A DNA stretch of 46,190 bases from Deltaproteobacteria bacterium (lineage in GTDB: Bacteria; Myxococcota_A; Polyangia; Haliangiales; SHYZ01): the NCBI GenBank assembly GCA_016210055.1, contig JACQUZ010000135.1, positions 1 through 46,190 of the forward strand. The letters run 5' to 3'. The position numbers and the translations under genes are program-made. Within the stretch, counting starts at the first letter, position 1. The number at the start of each line of letters is the position of its first letter. The notes below the pieces were generated by a model. The model saw only the letters and a list, made by a program, of their open reading frames with translations, was not told the DNA's origin and searched no databases. Positions 1 to 8,136 of the stretch are shown piece by piece.

Positions 1-216
1 AAGTGGTGAGCGGCGCCCTTGCAGGCTACGGCGGATCACCCGATGGAACCCGGTCCCCGCACGCCGTGGCAGTGCGGCGAGGTGCCTAGAACCAGCGGAT
101 GTCGGGTCCCGCGCCGGCGTCGGGGAACGTCAGGCATCACATGGGTTGGAGCACGGGGCGTTGGCGTCACAACACCAGCGCCGACGGATGAGTGGCTAGT
201 GGGGGGCTAACACGGG
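1..216. other. Left-edge stretch with no supported gene
   Basis: Lies downstream of the stop of the minus-strand carboxypeptidase gene. The only open frame on the plus strand (19-210) gives an Arg/Pro/Gly-rich peptide with no recognisable domain and no ribosome binding site, so I do not call it. I see no tRNA, no convincing terminator hairpin followed by a T run, and no repeat shared with the rest of the window. Confidence 0.5.
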
Positions 217-1671
217 TTAGTCCTTGTTCTCCAAGTACAACACCAGCGCCGCCGCCACCTCATCCTGGAACGCGCGGGCCGAGCGGGGGGCGTCGCCTTG
301 GTTGGGAAGGTCGTTGACGAGCACCGCGAACGCCAACGGAGAGCGCGTCGCGCTCCCCGCGAGCCCGGCCAGGCAGCTCACGCCGTCGAGGGTCCCGGTC
401 TTGGCCCGCACGTAGCGCTCGGCCGCACCACCGACCATCCTGTGCCCAATCGTCCCGTCGGCGCCGGCGAGCGCCAAGGCGGCGACAAAATCAGACGAGT
501 AGCGGAAATCGCGATAGGCGTGCCTGATGAGCGCGACGAGCTGGCGCGGCGTGAACTGGTTGGAGTCGTACAGGCCACTGCCGTTCTCAAAGCGATACGT
601 CCCCTCGCCAAGACCTGCCTGGGCGAGCCAGCCCTTGATCGCAGTGATGCCGCTCGCAAACGAACCGGGCATGCCCGAGCTTTCGGCACCGATGACCTTG
701 AGCAGGGTCTCGGCCATGAAGTTATTGGAGTACTTATTTAAATCGCGGACCAGGACGGACAGCGGCTCGCTCACGTGGGCGGCGAGAAGCCTTGCGCCCT
801 GGGGCGTAAGTCCCGTCTTGACCCCTTGCTCCACCTTGATCCCCCTCGCCTGGAGAAACGCCCGCAGCGATTCCCCGAAATAGGTAGCCGGGTGCTCGAT
901 CCGCTTGCGAAATCGCTCTGGCCCGGACCCGAGCCGTATCACGCCGGTCACCTTGAGCACGGTCTTGCCCGGCTTCGCGGCCTGTGAAACCCTCACGGAC
1001 GTGCGCCCGTCTTTCACCGTGACAGCCGTGTTCTCGACGACGAAGTACTCGGACAGGGGATCGAGGAGCACGCGTGCCAAAGCTCCGTCCCGCGCTCCTG
1101 GCTGGACCAGCACCGCCACCGAGCTATAGTTGAGCGACGCTGCTGACACGGGGGCCCGAAATGCGCCGTCTTCTTGCTTCTGGTCGTACCCAGGGGGGAG
1201 GGTTTCCCCGTCGAAGAACGAGTCATCAATGACCACGGAACCGGCGATCCGCTTGATGCCCCAGAGCTTCAGATCTCCCACCAGCTTCCAAAGGACCTCC
1301 GTGGTCAGGGAGGGGTCGCCGGTGCCGCGGACGAACAAGTCCCCTCGGATCGTCTCCTTGCCGTCGAAGGAGTCGGCGAGGAGCGATGTCTTGAAGCGAT
1401 ACTCCGGCCCCAGGATCGCCAGCGCGGCGCCGGTGGTGGCAAGCTTGGCCACCGAAGCGATGCGAAACGGCGCGTCTGCCCCGCGCATGAACACCGGGCG
1501 TCCCGTGGACACGTCGAGCACGGCGATGCCAACCCGGGCGCTCCCCAGCTCAGGCCGGGCGGCAAGGGCAGCGTCAATCCGCTCGCCTAACCACCGCTCC
1601 CTCTTGCCCTGTTGTGCCCGCGCCGTGCTCCCGAGGAGCAGGACGAGCACCAAAAGAGATATCTTCCGCAT
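217..1671 (-). CDS. dacB: D-alanyl-D-alanine carboxypeptidase / endopeptidase, PBP4 family
   Basis: Periplasmic class C low-molecular-weight penicillin-binding protein that trims or opens peptidoglycan peptide cross-links. The 484-aa product starts with a signal peptide (KISLLVLVLLLG then a cut near ARAQQ). All three serine-acylase motifs are present and correctly spaced: SVAK with nucleophile Ser73 and Lys76, SNN at 315-317, and KTG at 424-426. The large insert between the first two motifs is typical of PBP4/DacB, and the length matches the family. The ATG at 1671 lies only 23 bp from the divergent binding-protein start at 1695, so the two promoters must overlap the opposite gene. The ribosome binding site is weak. 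Family assignment is firm; whether it acts mainly as carboxypeptidase or endopeptidase cannot be told from sequence. Confidence 0.95.
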   Translation of the reverse strand: MRKISLLVLVLLLGSTARAQQGKRERWLGERIDAALAARPELGSARVGIAVLDVSTGRPVFMRGADAPFRIASVAKLATTGAALAILGPEYRFKTSLLADSFDGKETIRGDLFVRGTGDPSLTTEVLWKLVGDLKLWGIKRIAGSVVIDDSFFDGETLPPGYDQKQEDGAFRAPVSAASLNYSSVAVLVQPGARDGALARVLLDPLSEYFVVENTAVTVKDGRTSVRVSQAAKPGKTVLKVTGVIRLGSGPERFRKRIEHPATYFGESLRAFLQARGIKVEQGVKTGLTPQGARLLAAHVSEPLSVLVRDLNKYSNNFMAETLLKVIGAESSGMPGSFASGITAIKGWLAQAGLGEGTYRFENGSGLYDSNQFTPRQLVALIRHAYRDFRYSSDFVAALALAGADGTIGHRMVGGAAERYVRAKTGTLDGVSCLAGLAGSATRSPLAFAVLVNDLPNQGDAPRSARAFQDEVAAALVLYLENKD

Positions 1672-1694
1672 GCCGCCCAGAGCTTAGCAAAGCG

Positions 1695-3302
1695 ATGCGC
1701 TCGGTTCACGCTGCACTCGTCAGCTTCTTTCTCGTCGCGTCGGTCACGTCTTGGTGCGCCGGGTGCGCCGGGTGCGCCGGGTGCGCCGGCCGAGGACCCA
1801 GGACCGACCCCGACACCCTCGTGTACATCTTCAACGAGCCGGACGTTGACGAGCTGGATCCGCGGTTCGCCTTCAACTCCAACGAGGTGAAGGTGTCTCG
1901 CCTGGTGACGAGCGGCCTCATGGCCGTGGACCAGCCTACCCTCGAGCCACGTCTCGACCTCGCCGAGCGCCTGGACATGATTGATGCGCTCACCTGGGAG
2001 GTCGCCGTCAGGCCGGACGCGCGTTTTTCCGACGGCACCGAGGTCACGGCCGCAGACGTGATCTACACGTTCCGCTCGGTCATGGACCCGGCGATGAAGA
2101 GCCCGTTTCGCAGGCAGTTCGAGGAGCGGCTCGCGGGCATCGAAGAGATCGGCCCCAAGTCGGTGCGGTTCCGCCTCAAGAAACCACTCGCGACGTTCAG
2201 GACCGACCTCGATTTTGGCATCGTCGCGAGACACGCCGCCGAAGCCCAAGGAGGGCGGTGGAAAGACGGCCGCTGCGTCGGCGCCGGCCCGTTTCGCGTC
2301 GCGAGCATGGAGCGCGGGCACGTGGTCCTCGAGCGGAACGAGCACTACCACGGGGGCCTCTCGCGCTCGCGTCGCCTCGTCTTTCGCACCATGCGCGACC
2401 CCAACGTGCGGCTCCTCGTCCTCGTCGGCGGCTCCGCTGACATCACGCAGAACACGGTCCGCCTGGACGTGGTGAGCGAGGTGGCCAAGTCCCCACGGCT
2501 GAAGGTGCTCGCCGGTCCAAGCGCGGTGCTCACCTACCTCATGTTCCAAAACGAGGATCCCATCCTTCGGGACCCGCGCGTGCGCAAGGCCATCGCCTTG
2601 GCCATCGACCGAAGAAAAATCGTCGATAGGAAGTTCGGCGGACACGCGGTCCTGGCCACGGGAATCATGCCGCACGGGCACTGGGCGTATAGCGGTGATG
2701 TTCCCACGTACCCTTATGACCCTGCGCGGGCAGGCCGGCTCCTCGACGAGGCCGGTTACCGAGATCCCGACGGTGCAGGGCCTCGCCCTCGCTTCTCGCT
2801 CACCTACAAGACCAGCGCCGATCCCTTCCGCGTCGGCGTGGCGCGCGTCATCGCCCAAGAGCTCGAGATCGTGGGCATCGCCGTCGAGGTGCGGTCGTTC
2901 GAGTTCGCCACCGTCCTCGCGGACATCAAGAAAGGGAACTTTCAGCTCGCCTCGATGCAGACCGCGGAGATCGTCGAGCCGGACATGCACTTCGTCTACT
3001 TCCACTCCTCGCGGATTCCCTCCAAGGAGAACCCCGACCTGCTCAACCGCTGGCGGTACCGCAACCCCGAGGTCGACAGGCTCATCGAGGAAGGACGGCA
3101 CGAGCCAGGCCGTGACAAGCGGCGGCTGATCTACGCCAAGCTCCAGCGGCTCGTCGCCGAGGAACTGCCAATCTTCCCCTTGTGGCACGAGGACAACGTG
3201 GCGGTGATGCGCCGGGATGTTGCCGGATACTCCATCTTGCCGAACGCACGGCTCGCGGGACTCGCACGGACGGGGAAGGAACAACAGAAACAAGAGGAAT
3301 GA
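1695..3302 (+). CDS. ABC-type oligopeptide/dipeptide substrate-binding lipoprotein (SBP family 5), orphan
   Basis: Extracytoplasmic solute-binding protein of the DppA/OppA type, 535 aa. The N terminus is a hydrophobic signal segment followed by four Cys-Ala-Gly units (residues 21-32) encoded by a 9-bp tandem repeat; any of several of these cysteines could be lipidated. The mature part has the family-5 fold signatures: an early LDPRFAFNSNE-like segment, VRPDARFSDGTEVTAADV, a GAGPFRV turn and VLERNEHYHGG. No permease or ATPase genes are adjacent, so it either feeds a transporter encoded elsewhere or acts as a sensor. I chose ATG 1695 because earlier starts (1614) lie inside dacB and would bury the signal peptide. 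Its stop overlaps a possible rarA start by 4 bp. Ligand unknown. Confidence 0.9.
   Translation: MRSVHAALVSFFLVASVTSWCAGCAGCAGCAGRGPRTDPDTLVYIFNEPDVDELDPRFAFNSNEVKVSRLVTSGLMAVDQPTLEPRLDLAERLDMIDALTWEVAVRPDARFSDGTEVTAADVIYTFRSVMDPAMKSPFRRQFEERLAGIEEIGPKSVRFRLKKPLATFRTDLDFGIVARHAAEAQGGRWKDGRCVGAGPFRVASMERGHVVLERNEHYHGGLSRSRRLVFRTMRDPNVRLLVLVGGSADITQNTVRLDVVSEVAKSPRLKVLAGPSAVLTYLMFQNEDPILRDPRVRKAIALAIDRRKIVDRKFGGHAVLATGIMPHGHWAYSGDVPTYPYDPARAGRLLDEAGYRDPDGAGPRPRFSLTYKTSADPFRVGVARVIAQELEIVGIAVEVRSFEFATVLADIKKGNFQLASMQTAEIVEPDMHFVYFHSSRIPSKENPDLLNRWRYRNPEVDRLIEEGRHEPGRDKRRLIYAKLQRLVAEELPIFPLWHEDNVAVMRRDVAGYSILPNARLAGLARTGKEQQKQEE
1754..1789 (+). repeat. 9-bp tandem repeat (4 units) coding Cys-Ala-Gly in the lipobox region
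   Basis: The unit GTGCGCCGG occurs four times without mismatch. It is read in frame as Cys-Ala-Gly repeats at residues 21-32 of the binding lipoprotein. Loss or gain of a 9-bp unit keeps the reading frame and changes only the number of candidate lipidation cysteines. Confidence 0.9.
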
Positions 3303-3319
3303 CAGAAACGAAGGAACGC

Positions 3320-4627
3320 ATGGACCTGTTCTCCCATCGCGCCGGAAAGGACCGCCGCGGGCAGCCCCTCGCCGAGCGAATGCGCCCCACGACTCTCGAT
3401 GAGTTCGTGGGTCAAGGGCATCTCCTGGGTGAGGGGAAGCTCCTCGAGCGGGCCTTTGGGGGCACCGGGCTCCCCTCCTTGATCCTGTGGGGCCCTCCAG
3501 GCACCGGGAAGACGACGCTCGCGCGGCTCCTCTGCGAGCGGGCGGGGGCACGGTTTTCGCCTCTCTCGGCGGTGCAGGCGGGGCTCGCACAGCTTCGCGA
3601 GGTGATCGCCAAGGCAGAGGAGCGCTTGCGCCTGTACGGCGACAAGACCGTGCTCTTCCTCGACGAGATCCATCGGTTCCACAAGGGGCAGCAGGACGCC
3701 CTGCTCCCTCACGTGGAGGCAGGCACGGTAACCCTCATCGGCGCGACCACCGAGAACCCGTCGTTCGAGGTTACCGCGGCCCTACTTTCCCGGTGCAAGG
3801 TGGTGCGCCTCGAGGCGCTCGCTGAGGGTGACCTGCGGATCCTCATCGATCGCGCGCTTGGCGACAAGGAGCGCGGTCTCGGCGGCTTGCAGGTGGAAGT
3901 CCCTGACGAGTCGCGCCAGCGCATCGCCCACGAGGCCCAGGGGGACGCTCGCCGGGCCCTTTCCACCTTGGAGCTCGCCGTGGCCCTGGCCCAGCGGGGC
4001 GGGGTCGTGGACGGGCAGGTCGCGATGGAGGCGCTCCAGAAAAAGACTCTGCTCTACGACAAGTCGGGCGAGGAGCATTACAACGTCGTCTCCGCGTTCA
4101 TCAAGTCCATGCGCGGGTCCGATCCCGACGCCGCGATCTACTGGATGGCCCGGATGCTGGAGGCGGGCGAGGACCCCTTGTTCATCCTGCGCCGCATGGT
4201 CATTTTTGCGTCGGAGGACGTCGGGAACGCGGACCCTCGCGCCCTCACGGTGGCCGTCTCGGCCTTGGAGGCTTTTCGATTCGTGGGGTTGCCCGAAGGC
4301 GCGCTCCCCATGACCCAGGCCGCGATCTACCTGTCCACGGCGCCCAAGTCGAACCGTGCCCTCACGACCTACGCGGCCGCGCGCAAGGCGGTCTTGGCGC
4401 ACGGCGCCGCCAAGGTCCCCATGCACGTGCGCAACGCGCCCACGAAGCTGATGAAGGACCTCGGCTATGGGGCAGGGTACAAGTACCCGCACGACTTCGA
4501 GGGGAGCTACGTCCCCGAGAGCTACCTGCCCGACGAGCTACGCGGGTCGCGGTTCTATGAGCCTTGCGAAAGCGGGTACGAGAAGGAGATCGCGACGCGG
4601 CTAGCCCGCTTGCGGAGCAAGGAGTAG
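3320..4627 (+). CDS. rarA: Replication-associated recombination protein A (MgsA/WHIP family AAA+ ATPase)
   Basis: Clamp-loader-like AAA+ ATPase that acts at stalled replication forks. The 435-aa product matches the roughly 447-aa family. Walker A is GPPGTGKTT from residue 58, Walker B is FLDEIHRF around residue 115, followed by a sensor region (GATTENPSFEV) and the RarA C-terminal tetramerisation region with RMLEAGEDPLFILRRM and PMHVRNAPTKLMKDLGYG. I chose ATG 3320 because an AAGGA box lies 4 nt upstream and the product then begins MDLF, close to known RarA N termini. ATG 3299 (4-bp overlap with the upstream stop) is the alternative. It is probably cotranscribed with the binding-protein gene. 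Its stop codon directly abuts the stop of the convergent 88-aa gene. Confidence 0.96.
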   Translation: MDLFSHRAGKDRRGQPLAERMRPTTLDEFVGQGHLLGEGKLLERAFGGTGLPSLILWGPPGTGKTTLARLLCERAGARFSPLSAVQAGLAQLREVIAKAEERLRLYGDKTVLFLDEIHRFHKGQQDALLPHVEAGTVTLIGATTENPSFEVTAALLSRCKVVRLEALAEGDLRILIDRALGDKERGLGGLQVEVPDESRQRIAHEAQGDARRALSTLELAVALAQRGGVVDGQVAMEALQKKTLLYDKSGEEHYNVVSAFIKSMRGSDPDAAIYWMARMLEAGEDPLFILRRMVIFASEDVGNADPRALTVAVSALEAFRFVGLPEGALPMTQAAIYLSTAPKSNRALTTYAAARKAVLAHGAAKVPMHVRNAPTKLMKDLGYGAGYKYPHDFEGSYVPESYLPDELRGSRFYEPCESGYEKEIATRLARLRSKE

Positions 4628-4894
4628 CTACTGCACCGTCATCCAGGATGCGCGGTGCTGGATCAGCTCCAGGTGGAGCTCCTCGGGGAATATGGCGAGG
4701 ATGTAATCAAAGGCTTGCTTCTTCATCTCCTCGTCCAGCTCCTGGGGGAGAACCATGAGCCCTTCGTCGTTGGGCCGAATCTGGAGACGCACGACCTCAG
4801 TCAAGCGAAGCACGTGCAGCCGGTTGATGAACATGCCCCGAGCGAGCCCGAGGAACGTGTGGTGATACCGATCAACGAGAGACCGTTCCATCAT
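4628..4894 (-). CDS. Small unknown protein, last gene of the mevalonate/squalene operon
   Basis: 88-aa soluble, acidic/hydrophobic protein without signal peptide or membrane segment; I do not recognise the family. Its ATG overlaps the hpnD stop in an ATGA, so it is almost certainly translated with hpnD. A second in-frame ATG follows immediately. The central part alternates basic and hydrophobic residues (LHVLRLTEVVRLQIRP), suggestive of beta strands, followed by an acidic stretch that looks helical (PQELDEEMKKQAFDYILAIF). Its stop abuts the rarA stop on the other strand with no spacer. Function unknown; position suggests an accessory role in isoprenoid metabolism, which is inference only. Confidence 0.75.
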   Translation of the reverse strand: MMERSLVDRYHHTFLGLARGMFINRLHVLRLTEVVRLQIRPNDEGLMVLPQELDEEMKKQAFDYILAIFPEELHLELIQHRASWMTVQ

Positions 4895-5802
4895 GGGGGC
4901 AAGACTTTAGCACGCCACTTGCGAGCGGGAAACAGAACCTTTCCGGATCGTGATTCTTTCCACCACCTGGTGACAGCTATCGCCAGCTTCTTCCGCCTTT
5001 TCAGATAGGGGCGATGATCCATGACGTCGAAGCCCGCGTGTTCGAGCTCGAGCAAGAGGGCCAAGTAGACGTCGGCCCAGATCTCCGGGACGAGCAGGCG
5101 GCGCCGCTCGTCTTCGGTCAAGCGCCCGCGCGCTCGCTCGACCAGGAGCCTGACGCGCTCTGCCTGGCTGGCCGCTACCCGGGCGAAGGCAGGCGAGTAT
5201 CTTCGTGCCAGGATGTCCTCCTCGGCCACGCCTTCCCTGGCGAGCTCGTCGCAGGGCAGGTAGACGCGCCCTCGGGTCGCGTCCTCTGCGACGTCCCGCA
5301 CGATGTTGGCTAGCTGCAGGGCCACGCCCATGTCCTTTGCGTAGGCCGTGGCACCGGCGCTCCTCACGTCGAGGATCTCGAGGCAAAGCTCGCCGAGCGT
5401 CCCCGAGACTTGGGCGCACCACCTTTCGAGCTCGGGATAAGACGGGAAGCGGCGTGGCTCGATGTCCTGTTCCAGGGCGTCGAGGATGGTCTCAAAATGA
5501 GCGCGCGTGAGCCGGAAGCGGCGTACCGCGGTGACGAGACGCGCGGCAATCGGGTGCGACGCCTGGCCCGCATACACCGCGGCGAGCTCTCGTCGCCAGG
5601 CGCAAAGTCGCACGTGCGCTTCCTCGGGTGGATACCCGGCGTCCGCCTCGTCGTCGGCTGCGCGCAGGAAGCGGTACACGTCGCGGAACGCCTCGCGGCG
5701 CTCGGCGGGGAGGAACATGAGGGCGAAATACAGGTTGGATTGGCTGCGCTTGGCGAGCTTGTGCCAAAAGGAATCCTCGGGCATTGACGAAGGGTTGGTC
5801 AT
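4891..5802 (-). CDS. hpnD: Squalene/phytoene synthase family, HpnD-like (presqualene diphosphate synthase)
   Basis: Trans-isoprenyl diphosphate synthase of the head-to-head class, 303 aa. It carries both Mg-diphosphate binding Asp motifs: DDEAD with D50/D54, and D170-VAE-D174 followed by RGRVYLP. The N-terminal context (NLYFALMFLPAERREAFRDV) and the following WRRELAAVYAG resemble HpnD, which joins two farnesyl-PP into presqualene-PP. ATG 5802 overlaps the upstream hpnC stop in an ATGA; the longer reading frame upstream has no family similarity and would lie inside hpnC. Together with hpnC it implies squalene-derived lipids (hopanoids, sterols or carotenoid-like products). hpnE is not in the window. 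HpnD versus HpnC assignment is by motif context. Confidence 0.87.
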   Translation of the reverse strand: MTNPSSMPEDSFWHKLAKRSQSNLYFALMFLPAERREAFRDVYRFLRAADDEADAGYPPEEAHVRLCAWRRELAAVYAGQASHPIAARLVTAVRRFRLTRAHFETILDALEQDIEPRRFPSYPELERWCAQVSGTLGELCLEILDVRSAGATAYAKDMGVALQLANIVRDVAEDATRGRVYLPCDELAREGVAEEDILARRYSPAFARVAASQAERVRLLVERARGRLTEDERRRLLVPEIWADVYLALLLELEHAGFDVMDHRPYLKRRKKLAIAVTRWWKESRSGKVLFPARKWRAKVLPP

Positions 5803-6782
5803 GTCCTCTCGCCAGGGATCGGGAATCGGCTCGTCATCGCCAGTGTCAAGGGCACGATTCCGCGGCGTACCGCCTGTCCCAGGATCCAAGCCTTGTCCAC
5901 CAAGGTGAGGGTCGCCCGCTCGCCGAACACGTCGTGGGCCCGCTCCTCGACGCGGGACAGGGCGCGTATTCCGCCGTGCCAGAACAGCGAGATCTCGACG
6001 GCGAGGTCCTCCGACATGAGGTCCAAGAGCGGCCGTGCGCGCTCGTAGATCGCTCGTGCCCGGGCGCACTCGTACCGAACCAGCGCCGTGAGCTCGGGCG
6101 ATTGCCGGCGCGCGAAGAGATCCTCCTCGGCCACGCCAAAATGACGGAGATCCTCTTGGGGCAGGTAGATGCGGTCCCTGTCGAGGTCGCGGGCGATGTC
6201 CTGCCAGAAATTGGTGAGCGCCAGCGCGGTCGAGAGCTCCTCTGCGTACCTATGGCGCTTTGCGTCCCGGCAGCCGAACATGTAGAGGAGCAGGCGACCC
6301 ACTGGATGCGCTGCCAGGGAGGTATACGCCGTAAGGTCGTTCCACGTGGCGTGCCTGCGCACCCGAAGGTCCATGCGAAACGCCGACAAGATGTCGGAGA
6401 GGGGGGTGATCGGCAGGTCGAACTCCTGCGCGGTATGGCCCAGGGCGACGAAGATCGGGTGCTCGGCGACCCCGTGGAAGCAGCGAAGGAGAAGGTCCTC
6501 CCAGCGGTCGAGCTCCAGGGCTCGGCGCTCGGCAAAGGCTGGCTCGTCCGCGAAGTCGTCCGCGGTGCGGGCAAACGCGTAGAGGGCGCACACGTGCTTG
6601 CGCAGGCGGGCAGGGAGGAACCGGCTGGCGATCGGGAAGTTCTCGTGGTGCGCGCGGGCGAGATCCTCGCAGTAGCGGTAGCAAGCCGCGAGGTCCGGCT
6701 TTCCCGACGGACCTGGAGAGGGGGGCGTAACGGCAATGGGCCCTTGGCTACGCCCTTGGGTGCCGACGACATGACGGATCAC
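5799..6782 (-). CDS. hpnC: Squalene/phytoene synthase family, HpnC-like
   Basis: Second head-to-head prenyl synthase, 327 aa. The hallmark HHENFPIASRFLP followed by the first Asp motif DDFAD (D75/D79), and the second motif QDIARDLDRDRIYLP (D195/D199), fit HpnC, which converts presqualene-PP to hydroxysqualene in the HpnC-D-E route. I place the start at a GTG (6782) because it overlaps the HMG-CoA reductase stop in a GTGA, the same junction style seen through this operon. No in-frame ATG lies after this GTG before the conserved region; the upstream ATG 6812 would overlap mvaA by over 30 bp. A Pro/Gly-rich leader of about 30 residues precedes the domain. Confidence 0.88.
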   Translation of the reverse strand: MIRHVVGTQGRSQGPIAVTPPSPGPSGKPDLAACYRYCEDLARAHHENFPIASRFLPARLRKHVCALYAFARTADDFADEPAFAERRALELDRWEDLLLRCFHGVAEHPIFVALGHTAQEFDLPITPLSDILSAFRMDLRVRRHATWNDLTAYTSLAAHPVGRLLLYMFGCRDAKRHRYAEELSTALALTNFWQDIARDLDRDRIYLPQEDLRHFGVAEEDLFARRQSPELTALVRYECARARAIYERARPLLDLMSEDLAVEISLFWHGGIRALSRVEERAHDVFGERATLTLVDKAWILGQAVRRGIVPLTLAMTSRFPIPGERT

Positions 6783-8125
6783 TTTGAGACCTCCAGAAAG
6801 ACAGGTTGGCAAGCTGGACCTAGGTTGCGGACGCGCTCGAGAATTTCACGGGCCCGTTCGGGCTTGACGTCGCCGAGCGCCGCGATCTCCGCGGCCACCC
6901 GATCGAGCAGCTCGCCTCGGGCGCCCACCGCTCGGGCCACGCTGCGCGCGTGGAGGGACATGTGCCCGCGCTGGATCCCCTCGGTGGCCAAGGCACGCAG
7001 GGCGGCCAGGTTGGACGAAAGGCCTGCTGCCCCTACCACGCAGGCGAGCTCCTGCGCCGAATCCGCGCCAAGGAGCGCGAGCGATAGGCGCGCGCCCGAG
7101 TGAACCCTCTGGGCGCCGCCGACAGTCCCTACGGCCAGAGGCATCTCCAGCACGCCGACGAGGTCGTCCTCCTCGGCGCGCCAGGTTGCAATAGGCGCGT
7201 ACCGGCCACTGCGTGCGGCGTGCGCGTGGGCCCCTGCCTCGACGGAGCGCCAATCATTTCCGGTGGCCAGGAGCACGGCGTCGATACCGTTCATGATCCC
7301 CTTGTTGTGCGTGGCGGCTCGGTAGGGATCGAGCTCGGCAAATCGCGAGGCGGCGACTACCCCATCACGAACCCGGGCGCCATCTTCCCCAGATGTTCCG
7401 ACGAGAGCCGCCTTGGGCACGCGGGCACGGACACGCACGAGACGCCGGTCGGCCAGGTTGGACAGGATGCGCAGCCCCACGCTCGTGCCAGGACCTGCCA
7501 AGTCCGCCAGGCGGTCGGCCACGGCTTCGGCGACCGTGTTGACGAGGTTCGCGCCCATGGCGTCCCGACAGTCGATCTCGAGGTGCACGACCAGCATGCC
7601 TCCGTCGGGATCCCCGGGATTGGACACGACCCGCGTCACGATGTCCTTGGGTCCGCCGCCACGCTCACACAGGCGAGCCGTGGCCGCCCCTGCCAGGGCG
7701 AGGAGCTCCTCCTTGGCGCAAAGGATGCGAGAGGCGGCGCCATCGGGATCCGCGACAGAAAGGAGCTGGACTTGTCCCACCATGATGGGAGAATCCGCCT
7801 CGGCGAAGAACCCCCCGCCTTGGCGTACCATGCGGGCAGCGTTCGACGCCGCGGCCACGACAGAGGGCTCCTCGATGACCATGGGAACCAGGTAGTCGCG
7901 GCCATTGACCAGGAAGTTCAGCGCAATTCCCAGGGGCAGGGAGTAGGTGCCGACAACGTTTTCGATCATGCCGTCGGCGGTTTCGACGTCGATTCCGCCC
8001 CCTTCGAGTGCTGCGAGCGCCGCGTCGTCGATGAGGTCGTGACCTGCATGCTCCCTAAGGAGCTCCCGGCGCTTCGCGACGGGAAGCCGATAGAATCCGG
8101 GGATACGGGAAGACCACTTCGACAT
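6779..8125 (-). CDS. mvaA: Hydroxymethylglutaryl-CoA reductase, class II
   Basis: Reduces HMG-CoA to mevalonate in the cytosol. The 448-aa length and motif pattern are those of the class II (Pseudomonas mevalonii-like) enzymes: ENVVG at 55-59, Glu85/Glu86 in IEEPSVVAA, the nucleotide-binding DAMGAN at 188-193, Lys275 in HNKGI, Asp291 in GND and the C-terminal catalytic His388 in GHM. There is no membrane domain. It lies between the phosphomevalonate kinase (11 bp upstream) and hpnC (4-bp overlap), in an operon otherwise devoted to mevalonate use. That supports a biosynthetic rather than catabolic role, although class II enzymes are known in both. NADH versus NADPH preference is not decidable by eye. 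Confidence 0.96.
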   Translation of the reverse strand: MSKWSSRIPGFYRLPVAKRRELLREHAGHDLIDDAALAALEGGGIDVETADGMIENVVGTYSLPLGIALNFLVNGRDYLVPMVIEEPSVVAAASNAARMVRQGGGFFAEADSPIMVGQVQLLSVADPDGAASRILCAKEELLALAGAATARLCERGGGPKDIVTRVVSNPGDPDGGMLVVHLEIDCRDAMGANLVNTVAEAVADRLADLAGPGTSVGLRILSNLADRRLVRVRARVPKAALVGTSGEDGARVRDGVVAASRFAELDPYRAATHNKGIMNGIDAVLLATGNDWRSVEAGAHAHAARSGRYAPIATWRAEEDDLVGVLEMPLAVGTVGGAQRVHSGARLSLALLGADSAQELACVVGAAGLSSNLAALRALATEGIQRGHMSLHARSVARAVGARGELLDRVAAEIAALGDVKPERAREILERVRNLGPACQPVFLEVSK

Positions 8126-8136
8126 GACCGCGAAAA

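Noticed and set aside
19..210. 63-codon open frame at the left edge
   Set aside because: No ribosome binding site, Arg/Pro/Gly-rich composition and no recognisable domain.
3299..3302. rarA start at ATG 3299 in an ATGA overlap
   Set aside because: The purine-rich AGAGGA touches the ATG with no spacing; ATG 3320 has AAGGA at usable distance and a product N terminus closer to known RarA. Not fully excluded.
1587..3590. 667-codon open frame on the minus strand opposite the binding-protein and rarA genes
   Set aside because: GC-rich codon bias keeps antisense frames open; the translation is Arg/Gly/Pro-rich without domains, and the plus strand has two clear genes.
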